64,000 bases of DNA from Bacillota bacterium (lineage in GTDB: Bacteria > Bacillota > Clostridia > Acetivibrionales > DTU013). Positions 1 to 10,300 of the stretch are shown here, piece after piece; the stretch's first letter is position 1; each line of letters begins with the position of its first letter. A model generated the notes under the pieces. It was not told where the DNA came from. It saw only the letters and a program-made list of their open reading frames with translations, and made no database searches. Position numbers and translations under genes: made by a program. Location of the stretch: positions 124,001 through 188,000 of the forward strand of contig JAEZRE010000002.1 of the NCBI GenBank assembly GCA_023412915.1, given 5' to 3'.

Positions 1-1620
1 CAGTGGATGCTCGGATTTCTTTTCTGCTATTGCAGCATATTTCAAAACAGTCTTCCTGTCAAGCGCGCCCAGCGTGACTATATCTGTCACTTCGGGCTGT
101 CCCTTCGTGATGGTGCCGGTCTTGTCCAGTACGACCGCGTTGAGCTTGTAGGCGGTTTCAAGATGCTCCCCGCCCTTTATCAGTATACCGTTCTCCGCGC
201 CTTTTCCCGTGCCGACCATGATGGCAGTCGGCGTCGCAAGTCCCAAAGCGCACGGACAGGCTATTACGAGGACTGAAACGGCACTGACTATAGCCTTCGT
301 GAAGTCACCCGTAGAAAGGTACCAGATAAGGAATGCTGCCAAAGCGATCCCGACGACTACCGGAACGAATATCCCGGAAACTTTGTCCGCGATCTTCTGA
401 ATGGGGGCCTTGGAGCCCTGTGCGTCCTCCACCATCTTTACGATCTGTGAAAGAGCCGTGTCCTTGCCTACCTTGGTCGCTTCAAACTTGAAGGCGCCGA
501 ATTTGTTAATGGTAGCTCCTATTACAAAATCGCCCGGCTTCTTTTCGACCGGCAGGCTTTCGCCGGTAAGCATCGCCTCGTCGATAGCGGAGCTGCCCTC
601 GAGTATTTTCCCGTCGACCGGTATTTTTTCTCCCGGCCTGACTACAACGATATCTCCGACCTCCACTTCTTCTATCGGTATGTCGGTTTCTTCGTCGTTT
701 CTTATTACCCTCGCCGTTTTTGCCTGCAGTCCCATAAGCTTCTTTATAGCTTCGGAGGTTTTGCCCTTGGCCACGGCTTCAAGGTATTTGCCAAGGAGTA
801 TCAGTGTAATTATCACTGCGGCGGCCTCGAAGTAAAGGTCCTTCATTCCACCCATCTTCGGCGGTTCGAAGAATACGTTATATAAGCTGTAGAGATATGC
901 CGCCGAGGTGCCCATCGACACAAGCACATCCATGTTGGCGCTTCCTGACCTCAGCGCCAGATATGCATGCTTGTAAAAACGGTAACCTATGCCGAACTGT
1001 ATCGGTGTGGCAATGATCAGCTGGAAATACGGATTGTGCAGAAACGGTACATCTATCCCCAATACGGAAAGTATCATTGCAAGCAGCAGAGGCGAGCTCA
1101 GCACAATCGAAACCACAAGCGTCGTCTTGAGCGTCCTGATCTCCTTTTCCCTCTGTTCCTTTTCACGGTCCGTCGAGACCTCTTCCGCCTTCTCTGCCCC
1201 GTATCCGATATCCTTTACAGCCTTGACCATATCCGAGAGCTTCAGCTTCGACGGATCATACTCCACCGTTGCCTTTTCGGTAGTCAGATTTACGTTTACC
1301 GTTCTTACGCCTTCAAGCTTTGAAAGCTTTTTTTCGACCCTTGCCGAGCAGGAGGCGCAGGTCATGCCTGTTATATTGAGGACAGCCTTGTTTGCATTTG
1401 CTTCATCCTTTTTTATTACTCCGTAACCTAATTTATTGATGACCTCTTCAAACTTTTGAATGCCTACCTGCTTGTCGTCAAACTCGACGGTCGCCTTCTC
1501 CATGGCGAAATTGACGTTTGCAGAACTTACGCCATCGAGCCTGCCCAGACCCTTCTCGATTCTGGCGGCGCATGCCGCACAGGACATTCCAGATATGTTA
1601 AGCGATTCCTTCCGGATCAT
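1..1620 (-). CDS. copA: Copper-translocating P1B-type ATPase, 3' end cut off by window edge
   Basis: ATP-driven copper pump of the inner membrane. Only the first 540 codons are in the window. Two N-terminal heavy-metal (HMA) domains carry GMSCAAC (Cys14, Cys17) and GMTCASC (Cys88, Cys91). Membrane helices follow, with the transport motif CPC (first Cys at residue 455), then the phosphorylation motif DKTGT (Asp499) and the start of the nucleotide domain ending in SEHPL. The start at 1620 has AGGAAG seven bases upstream; an in-frame ATG at 1698 behind AGGGA would add 26 residues and is less typical of the family. It lies downstream of the HMA-SafE-cupredoxin gene on the same strand, which fits a shared copper-handling role. 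I see no CsoR or CopY regulator in the window. The function is very well supported; Cu(I) rather than Ag(I) is family knowledge. Confidence 0.95.
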   Translation of the reverse strand, partial: MIRKESLNISGMSCAACAARIEKGLGRLDGVSSANVNFAMEKATVEFDDKQVGIQKFEEVINKLGYGVIKKDEANANKAVLNITGMTCASCSARVEKKLSKLEGVRTVNVNLTTEKATVEYDPSKLKLSDMVKAVKDIGYGAEKAEEVSTDREKEQREKEIRTLKTTLVVSIVLSSPLLLAMILSVLGIDVPFLHNPYFQLIIATPIQFGIGYRFYKHAYLALRSGSANMDVLVSMGTSAAYLYSLYNVFFEPPKMGGMKDLYFEAAAVIITLILLGKYLEAVAKGKTSEAIKKLMGLQAKTARVIRNDEETDIPIEEVEVGDIVVVRPGEKIPVDGKILEGSSAIDEAMLTGESLPVEKKPGDFVIGATINKFGAFKFEATKVGKDTALSQIVKMVEDAQGSKAPIQKIADKVSGIFVPVVVGIALAAFLIWYLSTGDFTKAIVSAVSVLVIACPCALGLATPTAIMVGTGKGAENGILIKGGEHLETAYKLNAVVLDKTGTITKGQPEVTDIVTLGALDRKTVLKYAAIAEKKSEHPL

Positions 1621-1668
1621 TACGTCACTTCCTATTAATAGTTTAGTTAAGCGAATTATTATTATTCC

Positions 1669-1724
1669 GCCGGCTGACCTCTCTTTAGCTCTGCGCATAT
1701 GTTCCCTGTATGAAGTCAGCCGGC
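1669..1724. repeat. 10-bp perfect inverted repeat upstream of copA
   Basis: The arms GCCGGCTGAC (1669-1678) and GTCAGCCGGC (1715-1724) pair perfectly across a 36-base spacer, between the SafE-fusion gene and copA. There is no T-run beside it, so a plain intrinsic terminator is unlikely. It could be an operator or an mRNA structure that sets the ratio of the two products. The alternative copA ATG at 1698 lies in the loop. Confidence 0.4.
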
Positions 1725-1774
1725 ACTATTTCAACTAATGTCCCGTAAACCGGCACACATGGCTTTCCTTCTGC

Positions 1775-3712
1775 TTACCCGCAGCAGCCCCCGCCGCCGG
1801 TGCTTCCGGCCGCAGGTTTGTAATTCTCGATCGCCTTCTTTACGGAAGCCGTATCGAAGTCATTTATATTATCTACCACTTTTACATAGCCATGTAACAT
1901 ATTCATGCTGCACTGGAACGTAAAATCCTGGTCAGCCGGCAGCGCGGGCGTTTCAGTCTGCTTTGTCAGATCCATCCCTCCGTTGAACTCGGGGAAGAAT
2001 ACGCTCGAATTGCAGGCACTCAGCTGACTTGTCTTGAATTTCACGACTACCGGCACGCCCTTCTGTACTACGAATGCAGCCGGTGTATAACCGTTATTGT
2101 CCACTGTGACCGTTATCTCCTGCGTATCGCCGTTCTGCTTTGCGGTCTGGATATTGTCGACGGGTATCTTTCCGTTGGCAAACCCGGGCGGAGTCGCTCC
2201 GCAGCAGCCGCCGGCGCCTGCGCCGGAAGCTGAGCCCTGGCTTTGCGACTGGTCTATATCGCTCTGCGTTACCTTGCTCACATCTGCGACTACCTTTATA
2301 TTGCTGCTTATCATGCCCATCCAGCAGGTGTACGGGATATTGCCTTCCGCATCCGGCGTGAACTCGATCACGTTATCGCCCGGGACAAGCTTCTGTGAGA
2401 TACCGTACTTTGGTATCGTCACTGTTCCGTTACAGCCGTTTATTGTAGAAGCGTCAGCTTTTATCGTCCATTTGACGGGGATGCCCTTCTGTACTATGAA
2501 GGGTGTATAGCTGTTCGGCTGAAGCGTCGTCGTTACTGTCTGCACGTTGCCTGAAACCTGCGCCACATTGCCCGACGCGGAAGCTGTGGATGAAGCGAAG
2601 ACAGCGCCGCCTATGTTGAAGCCCGACAGATTGAGCCCTCTGTTAAGCATTATAATACCTAGCACCATGACAAGTACAGCGCTTACCTTCATCATCTTGT
2701 GCGTGAACTTACCGCTCAGGAATGAGCTCAAAGCCCCCAATCCGAACATCAGCGGCAGAGTGCCGAGGCTGAAGAACAGCATGGACAAAGCTCCTGCCAA
2801 AGCACTGCCGGTTCCCAGCGCGTAAATCTGCATTGCCTGCAGAGGACCGCACGGCATGAGTCCGTTAAGTAGTCCGACATAGAAGGGGCCATACTTGCCG
2901 CCGTTCTGATGGATCTTGTTTCCGAATATCTTTGGCATCCTCGGATTCAGCTTACGAAGCCACGGGAAAATATTGAGCATATTGAGGCCCATTATTACCA
3001 TAAAGACACCGGAAAGTATTGCGATGACGCCTTTAGCCGTGCCTGAGAAGCTCACGACGGAGCCCAGTGCGCCTACGATGCCTCCGAGTATGGTGTAGGA
3101 TATCACCCTTCCCGTATTATACAGCAGGCTTGGTTTGACCTTTGCCAGCTTTCCCGTATCCCCCGTGTCCTGCCTGTAGGAAACGCACTGTGAAAGATTG
3201 ATGCCTCCGCACATTGCAACGCAATGCAGCGAGGTGATCAGGCCGACTACGAACAGTATGCCGTAGCCCATGTTCTGGTTCACCTGGGGTATGAAATTGA
3301 AGCCTATTGTGTTTTTAATGATAAGATAAAGCGCCAGGATGATGATGCCTATACCCAGCAGTTGGTTTATTGGCAGCTTACCCTCGGAGGTCTGCCCGTT
3401 ATTATTTTCGGACTTGTCCTCCTTATTTTTTCCGAATATCCCCCGGCTTTTTTTATTATCCTGGATATTTGCTGCCTGCTGGCCGCCGCTCTTGTTTTTA
3501 ACAGTGTAATCGAGTTTTTCGATCTCTTCCACGATCCGGTCAAGCGTGACGACACTGGCGTCGTACGTCACATAGACATTGGAACTGCTGTAGATCGCCT
3601 TTGCATCGGAAACGCCTTCAAGCTTCCTCAGTTTGTTCTCTATTCTCATTTCACAGCTTGTGCATGTCATGCCGCCGATCTGGAGAACCTTGCGCAATAT
3701 TTTCTGATCCAT
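1775..3712 (-). CDS. HMA - SafE/DsbD-like membrane - double cupredoxin fusion protein
   Basis: A 645-residue membrane protein, probably for copper trafficking. An HMA domain (about 1-72) has GMTCTSC with Cys17 and Cys20. After a charged linker and one helix (about 115-135) comes a SafE/TauE-type (COG2836) membrane block (about 145-365) with LHCVAMCGG (Cys164, Cys168) and MPCGP (Cys288). Two cupredoxin-like domains follow (about 391-478 and 531-614), each with an upstream Cys (427, 567) and a C-x-M-x-M cluster (Cys463/Met465/Met467 and Cys601/Met603/Met605). Each cupredoxin is followed by a Gly-rich CCG tag (503-505 and the last three residues). The start at 3712 is chosen because GGAGG lies six bases upstream; longer in-frame starts lack this. 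It precedes copA on the same strand. The domain calls are firm; the role in copper delivery is inferred. Confidence 0.85.
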   Translation of the reverse strand: MDQKILRKVLQIGGMTCTSCEMRIENKLRKLEGVSDAKAIYSSSNVYVTYDASVVTLDRIVEEIEKLDYTVKNKSGGQQAANIQDNKKSRGIFGKNKEDKSENNNGQTSEGKLPINQLLGIGIIILALYLIIKNTIGFNFIPQVNQNMGYGILFVVGLITSLHCVAMCGGINLSQCVSYRQDTGDTGKLAKVKPSLLYNTGRVISYTILGGIVGALGSVVSFSGTAKGVIAILSGVFMVIMGLNMLNIFPWLRKLNPRMPKIFGNKIHQNGGKYGPFYVGLLNGLMPCGPLQAMQIYALGTGSALAGALSMLFFSLGTLPLMFGLGALSSFLSGKFTHKMMKVSAVLVMVLGIIMLNRGLNLSGFNIGGAVFASSTASASGNVAQVSGNVQTVTTTLQPNSYTPFIVQKGIPVKWTIKADASTINGCNGTVTIPKYGISQKLVPGDNVIEFTPDAEGNIPYTCWMGMISSNIKVVADVSKVTQSDIDQSQSQGSASGAGAGGCCGATPPGFANGKIPVDNIQTAKQNGDTQEITVTVDNNGYTPAAFVVQKGVPVVVKFKTSQLSACNSSVFFPEFNGGMDLTKQTETPALPADQDFTFQCSMNMLHGYVKVVDNINDFDTASVKKAIENYKPAAGSTGGGGCCG

Positions 3713-3815
3713 ATCTGCCTCCGAATTATAAAACATGCTCCGACTTCGGTTTATACAGACATGATATAAAAAGGTTGTGTAGATTTTGTGTAGATATTGT
3801 GTAGAAATAGGAAAC

Positions 3816-3862
3816 AAAAATCCCCCCGGAACTGCAGAGCGATCTGCCTATTCCGGAGGGAT
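3816..3862 (-). terminator. Intrinsic terminator of the L25 gene
   Basis: Arms 3820-3831 and 3851-3862 pair at 11 of 12 positions and, read on the minus strand, run into five T residues (3816-3820). It lies about 65 bases past the L25 stop codon. Confidence 0.8.
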
Positions 3863-3927
3863 CCTTTTCACCTTATTTAATCAGTCGCGAATTTTTATTT
3901 ATCAGCACCTTTGATTTTACAACAGCC

Positions 3928-4512
3928 TTAAGCTTCCGCAGCAGCAGCCTCGGTCTTTTCCTCGGCGGCTTCCTTGTGTGAAGTTACCACAGCCAGAATG
4001 CTGTCTTCTTCGATATGCGCTTTGATACCCGGGGCAAGGTTCAGATCCTTCGTGTAAATCTTGTCTCCCGGCTTTTTCCCGCTCACGTCGATATTTATGG
4101 ATTCCGGCAGTACGCTGAGCGTTCCTTCGGCCTCGAGTTCGGTCACATTGGGGAGCAGCAGCAGTTTCTTGGCTTCCAGCTGATGTACGCCCTCATAATT
4201 GATAGGGATCTTGAGTCTTACGACCTCATTTTCCGAAACAGCCTGGAAATCGACATGCAGGATCTTTCCGCTGATTACGTCCTTCTGCACATCCTTTACG
4301 AGACAGAGCCTGTTCGTGCTCCCGAGTTCCAACTGCAGCTTTGCGTTTTTCACGTGGTTTTTGAGCACCTTTGCAAATTGAGCCTGTTCGAACTTAACCG
4401 AAATACCTTTGTCGATCCCCTCGCCGAAAATCGCGCCGGGAATAAACCCATTACGTCGTGATACCTGCGGTTTCTCAGCTCTTTCCTGAACCTTCAATGT
4501 AGCAAAAGCCAT
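3928..4512 (-). CDS. rplY: 50S ribosomal protein L25 (TL5/CTC family)
   Basis: Binds 5S rRNA in the large ribosomal subunit; long CTC-type forms are also linked to general stress in Firmicutes (family knowledge). The 194-residue length fits the two-domain form: an N-terminal 5S-binding domain (about 1-90, with the typical RRNGFIPGAIFG stretch) and a C-terminal beta domain (about 95-180, with KKPGDKIYTKDLNL). An Ala/Glu-rich tail ends the protein. It stands alone, with its own terminator and a leader containing a short CCCGT/ACGGG hairpin near 4550. Confidence 0.96.
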   Translation of the reverse strand: MAFATLKVQERAEKPQVSRRNGFIPGAIFGEGIDKGISVKFEQAQFAKVLKNHVKNAKLQLELGSTNRLCLVKDVQKDVISGKILHVDFQAVSENEVVRLKIPINYEGVHQLEAKKLLLLPNVTELEAEGTLSVLPESINIDVSGKKPGDKIYTKDLNLAPGIKAHIEEDSILAVVTSHKEAAEEKTEAAAAEA

Positions 4513-4634
4513 TTTTTACATCTCCTTATCGCATATTGCGTTTAGATAATACCCGTTTTTAACGGGATTTATACCCTCTATGATATACCTCCTTGGAAAA
4601 TAATACAACTTGGCCAAAAGAACCCGCTGATTTT

Positions 4635-4772
4635 TCAAAAGCCGAGACTGCCCGCCTTTTTCAGCGTCTTGTGACTATGGACCTCCAGTCTGTCCTGAGA
4701 AAATGTATAAAGGTAATCTCCTATATAAATGCCCCTCTCTATGAACTGATCGCATATCTGCTGGCGTAACAG
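4635..4772 (-). pseudogene. Remnant of a C-terminal beta-propeller protein gene
   Basis: An open stretch of 45 codons with no usable start codon, opened by a TAA at 4773-4775 and closed by TGA at 4635. Its translation holds a convincing protein-like run with the phrases ERGIYIGDYLYTFS and DRLEVHSHKTLKKAGSL. That resembles the end of the secreted 'beta-propeller domain' family (PF09826 type), whose members finish with a similar 'G-Y-I-G-D-Y-L-Y' strand. The rest of the gene is absent, since the GH30 stop codon lies about 20 bases upstream. The family is recognised from memory of the motif, so the call is tentative. This is the only content I see between 4513 and 4794 apart from the L25 leader. 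Confidence 0.45.
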
Positions 4773-4794
4773 TTAGTGTTTTGTTCCAAATTCT

Positions 4795-6135
4795 TCATTT
4801 CCCGAAAACAAACGTTGCTATCGAATGCTGCGGCATCGTATAAGCTACGCTGTCTTCGCCGAGCTCCGCTGCGAAGCTTTCCTCATTATCGGTCTCATTC
4901 ATGACTACCATGACGACCGAGCCGTCCGGATTCATGAAAGCCACCTGTTTCAACACGGAGGCGGTGCCAGCGGCATATTCCGCTCCGATTCTTACAGCGC
5001 CTGGCATTACAAATTTACTGAACTGTCCGATATAGTAATAGGAGCTGTTATAATATAATTTCTGCTCCTTCGTATCGGCGATGATCGCCGCATCGCACAG
5101 GTTCCCGACATGGTTGGGCCCGCCGGTCTCGTCCAGCACGAGATTCCAGTCGATAAAGCCTTCCTGCCAGTTGTTGAATTCCCCTATTATGTTCCTTCCA
5201 TACCGCTCTCCGGTATGCCATGAACCCAGCTGCACACCGCCCTCAGGGCAGCCTTCGCTGAAAAGGAAATGAAGGTCCGGGAACATTTCATGCACTTTCG
5301 TCAGATTCCCGAATTCTTCAGAGCAATACCAGTGATCAGCAATGCCGTAGATATATTTGTCCGCGCCCGGAACAGACTTGGTGCCGGATGCGCGATCAAC
5401 AATAATATCCCTGTTGTGGTCCCAGAAATAAATATGTATATCCGAAAGGCCTTCCGCTTCAAATATCGGCCCCAGATAGTCCCTTATGAACAGGCCTTCT
5501 TCTTCCGCAGACCAAATGCAGGAATCCCAAACCTGGGTGGCGGCGGGTTCGTTCTGTATCGTAACAGACCTGATATCTACGCCTTTAGACCTCATAGTCT
5601 TTATGAATTTGACGTAATACCTGGCCCAAACCTCCCGGTATTGCGGAAGAAGCTTCCCGCCGTTGTTCATCTCGCCGTTGGTTTTCATCCAGCCCGGCGG
5701 GCTCCAGGGCGAGACAAGGAATTTGACGCTTTCGCCTTTAACTGCGGCCGCTTCCATGATAAAGGGGATCACCCACTTGTCTTCCCTTGACGTATCAAAA
5801 GTCTCAAGGCTCTCGTCCTTATCCCCGACATAAGTATAATTCCCGAGCGAGAAATCGCAGCTGTTCATGTGTATGCGGCCGATGGAATAGCCGATGCCCT
5901 CATCGGGGTCGAAATACTTCCTGAGTATTTCTTCCCTCAGTTCCGGCTTCATGCGGCTATAGGTATAAGCCGCGGCTTCCGTGAATGCTCCTCCGAAGCC
6001 CAGGACCTTCTGGTAGGTCCGTTCGGGCTTTAAAACAATTTTTGCGGAAGCTGCGACTTCAGGCATGACCGCCGACCGTTCAGTCAACCTGTCGCCTGTG
6101 TCTTTTGCAGTCTGAATTATTCTTATTTTTTTCAA
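4795..6135 (-). CDS. Glycoside hydrolase family 30 (glucosylceramidase/beta-glucanase type)
   Basis: A 446-residue GH30 retaining hydrolase. The acid/base Glu196 lies in TIQNEPAA and the nucleophile Glu294 in FLFSEGCPEGG; N-terminal GFGGAFTEA and WSPPGWMKTNG are also GH30 hallmarks. No signal peptide is visible, so it should act in the cytoplasm on imported oligosaccharides or glucosides. The start is TTG at 6135 with GGAGGG seven bases upstream. It is the last gene of a minus-strand cluster with an SPFH protein and a GH94-like phosphorylase, which suggests a beta-glucan or beta-glucoside substrate. Subfamily and exact specificity (beta-1,6-glucan, glucosylceramide-like or other) cannot be fixed by reading. 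Confidence 0.9.
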   Translation of the reverse strand: MKKIRIIQTAKDTGDRLTERSAVMPEVAASAKIVLKPERTYQKVLGFGGAFTEAAAYTYSRMKPELREEILRKYFDPDEGIGYSIGRIHMNSCDFSLGNYTYVGDKDESLETFDTSREDKWVIPFIMEAAAVKGESVKFLVSPWSPPGWMKTNGEMNNGGKLLPQYREVWARYYVKFIKTMRSKGVDIRSVTIQNEPAATQVWDSCIWSAEEEGLFIRDYLGPIFEAEGLSDIHIYFWDHNRDIIVDRASGTKSVPGADKYIYGIADHWYCSEEFGNLTKVHEMFPDLHFLFSEGCPEGGVQLGSWHTGERYGRNIIGEFNNWQEGFIDWNLVLDETGGPNHVGNLCDAAIIADTKEQKLYYNSSYYYIGQFSKFVMPGAVRIGAEYAAGTASVLKQVAFMNPDGSVVMVVMNETDNEESFAAELGEDSVAYTMPQHSIATFVFGK

Positions 6136-6213
6136 GCTTGCTCCCTCCCGTTCGTTAATATTGAATTACCTGTTCTATGAACACAGGCGCCAGCAGAGCT
6201 GTTTTTCAACTGT

Positions 6214-7221
6214 TCAATTGCCCACGGCTGCAGTCTTGCCCGAATTGCCGGAACCCTCCTGTCCGCCGGTAGCGCCGGCCTTGGTTCCGCCGTCCGCAGC
6301 CGAAGCCGGCATCTGTATCAGCGGTATCGAATCGCCGCCCGCCACTACCGAGGGATACTGCCCGTTCCACTTGTCGATAGATTTCTCCTGGTTCTGCAGT
6401 TCCTTATACTTCAACAGCTGCTCCGTAATGCTCTGCGTTACTTTTTTATTGAATTCTTCTATGCCTTCGCCTTCGAGTATCTTGGCCTGTTTTTCCGCTT
6501 CGGCCGCAAGGATCTTGGCCTGTTTGTCCGCCTCGGCCTTCTTTACCTGCTGCTGCGCTTCAAGCGCCTGCTTGTTGAGCGTATACTGCTGCGTCTCCAC
6601 CTGCTTCTCGGCTATCTGCTTCTGTTCGATGGCGTCCTTGTATTCCTTCCGGAAGTCTATATTCACCAGCGATACGTTTTCGAGGATTATATCATTGGCA
6701 AGCAACTGGGCCGCCACGTCCTTGTTGACGTCGTTCGTTATCTTTTCACGGTTGTTCAGTATCTCAGCCACATTGTACTTTCCAGTGTGCGTCTTGATCG
6801 CGTTCAAGGTTAACGGGATCACCTTCTTGTCGGCATAATCGAGACCTATGGTCTGGAATATCCTCGGCGCCTTGTCCGGCGATATATGATACGTGACCAC
6901 CGCAAGAATGTATACATCCTGAAGGTCTTTGCTCGCCGCCGTTATGGGAGTATCCGGGCTGTTCCACTCCACCTTCTGCGTCCTTGCCTCCATCATCCTT
7001 ATTGTCTGGACGAAAGGCAGTTTCATGTACATACCTTCATTGCGGACCATCGGCGAAACCGAGCCCATTGTTACGGTTATACCCACATATCCCGCGGGTA
7101 CGGAACCGAAGATGGACGTCAGCAGGATAATTGCCGCAAGGATCACGACGCCCAGCAGTACGAATTTCGAGAGTCCCCTGCCGACTGTCTTTGGGTTGCT
7201 ATTGATATTGAACGCTTCCAT
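6214..7221 (-). CDS. SPFH/prohibitin-family membrane protein
   Basis: A 335-residue membrane-anchored scaffold protein. One helix (about 19-39) is followed by a Band-7/SPFH domain (about 43-195). A long Gln/Lys/Glu/Ala-rich coiled coil with repeated KQAKIL phrases (about 198-265) and a Gly/Ser/Ala-rich tail complete it. Proteins of this family form ring or cage oligomers at the membrane (family knowledge). GGAGG lies eight bases before the ATG. Its position between a GH30 and a phosphorylase gene is odd for a housekeeping scaffold, but spacing (78 and 142 bases) leaves co-transcription uncertain. TGTTAGCATTTAACA at 7249-7263 upstream resembles the LacI-type sites of this cluster, though with a shifted centre. 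Confidence 0.88.
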   Translation of the reverse strand: MEAFNINSNPKTVGRGLSKFVLLGVVILAAIILLTSIFGSVPAGYVGITVTMGSVSPMVRNEGMYMKLPFVQTIRMMEARTQKVEWNSPDTPITAASKDLQDVYILAVVTYHISPDKAPRIFQTIGLDYADKKVIPLTLNAIKTHTGKYNVAEILNNREKITNDVNKDVAAQLLANDIILENVSLVNIDFRKEYKDAIEQKQIAEKQVETQQYTLNKQALEAQQQVKKAEADKQAKILAAEAEKQAKILEGEGIEEFNKKVTQSITEQLLKYKELQNQEKSIDKWNGQYPSVVAGGDSIPLIQMPASAADGGTKAGATGGQEGSGNSGKTAAVGN

Positions 7222-7363
7222 TTATTCGACCTCCAATATTCTCATTGTTGTTAGCATTTAACATATTTTACGATCGAATATCAAATAAAGTTAGCACCGC
7301 GACATCCTCCACCAGGAGCACACTTGCCAAAGCTATCCCCCTGGGCTGGATTCATTTGTCTCG

Positions 7364-10300
7364 TTAACTTAATATTATTTCGATGTCTGTAACTTTACAA
7401 TTCCGAATCGGTTCCGCGTATGGGGCCGGTACGACGGAGCCGCTTATAAAGACCGTTTCGCCGCTGTCATACCTGATTGCATATTTTACCGGCTTTACGC
7501 CATTTTCACCATAAGTATTTCTTTTAAGCGGATTGATGTATGTGACAAGGGTTTTACCCAGGAGCCTGAACAGGATTTTCCCCTCCTCATCGAATAACCA
7601 GCCTGGCAGGATAGGGTTAAGGGCAAGCGACAGTTCCCCTCCCTCACAGCGGAAAACATTTTCCCCCGTCATCATGAGAAACCAAATTGACAGCAGTTCG
7701 GCCGTCGTACCGGTCATCCGCGCCACAAATCCCCGTCCGTGCACCTCTTCGTCCGGATTGGCCGAACTCGCGATGAAGGAGGAATTCTCGAGTGTGCTCC
7801 TGCCGTAAACCTCCGGCTTCATAAAGGGCGTCAGCATGGTTTTGATGTCCGTAAAGAATTCGTCGTAAAGTCCCGACTTTAATACAGCATACAGGTACTT
7901 ATACTCCATATGCATAAAGATCGCCTCTCTCTCAAGCCAGCCCGGGGTAAATGCCATCAGGCGGCCCACCTCGAAGCTTACCCCCTCCAACGGGACAGAG
8001 GTCTTGTACATTTTGAGCTTGCCGTCGTATAGCCCACTCGATTTGACAAGTCCATACAGCGTCCTGGCGCTGCAGCGATCGCGCAAAGTCTTCAGCATCC
8101 TTGCTGGCGCCTCCAGGAAAAGGGGCAGCGGCTTCAAGCCGAACCTTTCCACTTCGACGGCTGGATATCCGTTGACCGGATTTTTCCTTCCCTCTATCTC
8201 CTTGTATTCCAGGGCATCATATGAGAAATAGGTCGGGTAAATGCCATTTCCGAGGGCAAGAGCGCGTTCCAGCCCATTTTCGAGCTTTTTACCAAATTTC
8301 TCGAATATGTAAAGCAGTTCGCCTGTATCGAAGCTTGTTTCCTTTCCTTCGATACCATCACTTATTTGCCTTCGGTATTCCTCCTTCAATGCCGACACAT
8401 CGTCCCAATAACGGAAATCCGAAAGCTCCCCTGACAGATTCCTGTCCAAAAGCTCCGCAGTATTGACCATCAGCCCCGCGGCCTCGGCATAGAGTGCGAT
8501 TTTTCGGTCAAACCTGCCGCAGGCATCTTTAAGAAAGTCTATTATCCTTTTAAGCTCGATCGTCTCGCTGAGGCCGGAGCCGAACAGCCCCGGCAGCCCG
8601 TTCATGGCATCGTTCCATCCGGGCCTGCCCGCCTCCATTTCAATACCCAATCCGAAGGGATCGAGGCTTGTGAATTTGTTTACCGTCAGGGAAATCAGCT
8701 TGGCAAAAAGATTCGTCTCATATACGGCTCCGCTTCCGTTTTTCGTCCTCAGCCAGTGCGAAGCATTGTCGGTGACAGCCTTTGAAGATGCATTCCCGCC
8801 GGTTTTTTCACCGTTCGTCCGATTCCCCTTGTCAAGGTGCCAAACAGCCCCGTACTGGCGAACCTTGCCGTTCACGCACACATATTTTTCCGACCTTGGC
8901 AGGACATAAACAGGGCTGTAGAAAAAACGGTACGTATTATCGTCAAACAGCAGACTTTCCTTACGATCCGGGTATATCTTCAGATAAGCTTCAACAAGAT
9001 CCATGTTATATGTCCAGTGGTCGCTCCAATAACCCTCCCCGAATTCGGCTTCAAATTCCTGGTCCGAGGCTGCCAGGACCCTGCAGAGAAATTCTTCGCG
9101 CGAGACCGAGAGCCCGGCAGCCGCTGCCTCGACGCAGGAAATCAGCCCGCCCGGCGTAAAGCTTGATGCAAGTACCTTGCCGACATCATCCTTCTGTGTA
9201 CGCACAAGCTCAAGGATACGATCCCGGGCGCTTTTTTTCAACTTGAACGTACAGCCTTTAACGAGCAGAGGATTGTAGCCGTCGGCCTGGATAAGACTCA
9301 TCAGATGCCTTACGTCGAAATCGCCGACCTGCGGCTTTATTAGTACGTCGTTTCGCCTGTTCTGGTTCACGTCCCTGAAATTGCCATTGCCTTGTGAATA
9401 ATAGGAGGGTTCGAGCGAAAAAAAGTTATACTCCCTTTCTATATCGCCATGCTTGCGCGAATACAGGTGGTATACCGTGCTTTTGTCTCCGGAGGCTTTG
9501 CCGGAAGCCGGGCAGGAAGCCGCGCCGCAGCGGTCGCTGTCAGCAAACACGCAGGGATAGCCGCCCCTAAGAAAATTGTCCAGGTAGGATTGCTCAATAT
9601 ATTTGTCAAACAGAGGGTTGGCAGTCTTCGTAAAGGTATCTGCAGTAAGCTGCCCGACCAACCTTACGGCCTCCTCTTCCTTTCGTTCCATATACTCCGG
9701 AGTAAATATGTCTTTTCTGCCGTTAAGCAGCTCTATATCTGAAACGTGGCCAATCATGGTATACAGCACGAACCTGGTGTCACGCGAGGGAGCTGCCGTC
9801 GGATCCTGCCCGGCACGCGGGAAAGCGATCCTTGCGCCCGTAAAGCCGCCCGAAACCTTGTTTTCGGGTACCTGTCTTCTTAAGCGCAGCTCCGCAACGG
9901 TGCAATCCCAGCCGTCCGGCTTTGTCAGCGCCGTATTCCCGGAGAATATCACATCCATATCGAATATTGGAGGAATCAAGCCACCTTCTGCATTGGTGAA
10001 CGAAAGATAGAAGTTGCCTGACTTCGATACGTCCACTTCCGTTGTATCGGCTATACTCGCCCTTACCTTGTAAAAGGCGATGCCGTTTTCGCTGTTGCAG
10101 ACATCGAACCAGGCCCTGGCCAGATTCGACATCGATTGGTACCCGGAGTTTCCGATACCTGCAGGTAATATCTGCGGCAGACCGTCAAGAATCTCCATAT
10201 CGCCTGATATTCCCGCCGAAACCGGCACTTCCGCTTCACTTGGTACTACTGTCTCGCCCGTTACTCCAACCTCGCCCGGTATTTCTCCGTCCACGGCCAT

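Noticed and set aside
1621..1698. 26-residue N-terminal extension of CopA from ATG 1698
   Set aside because: It adds a positively charged stretch not typical of CopA; the ATG at 1620 has a better-spaced ribosome site. Kept only as an alternative.
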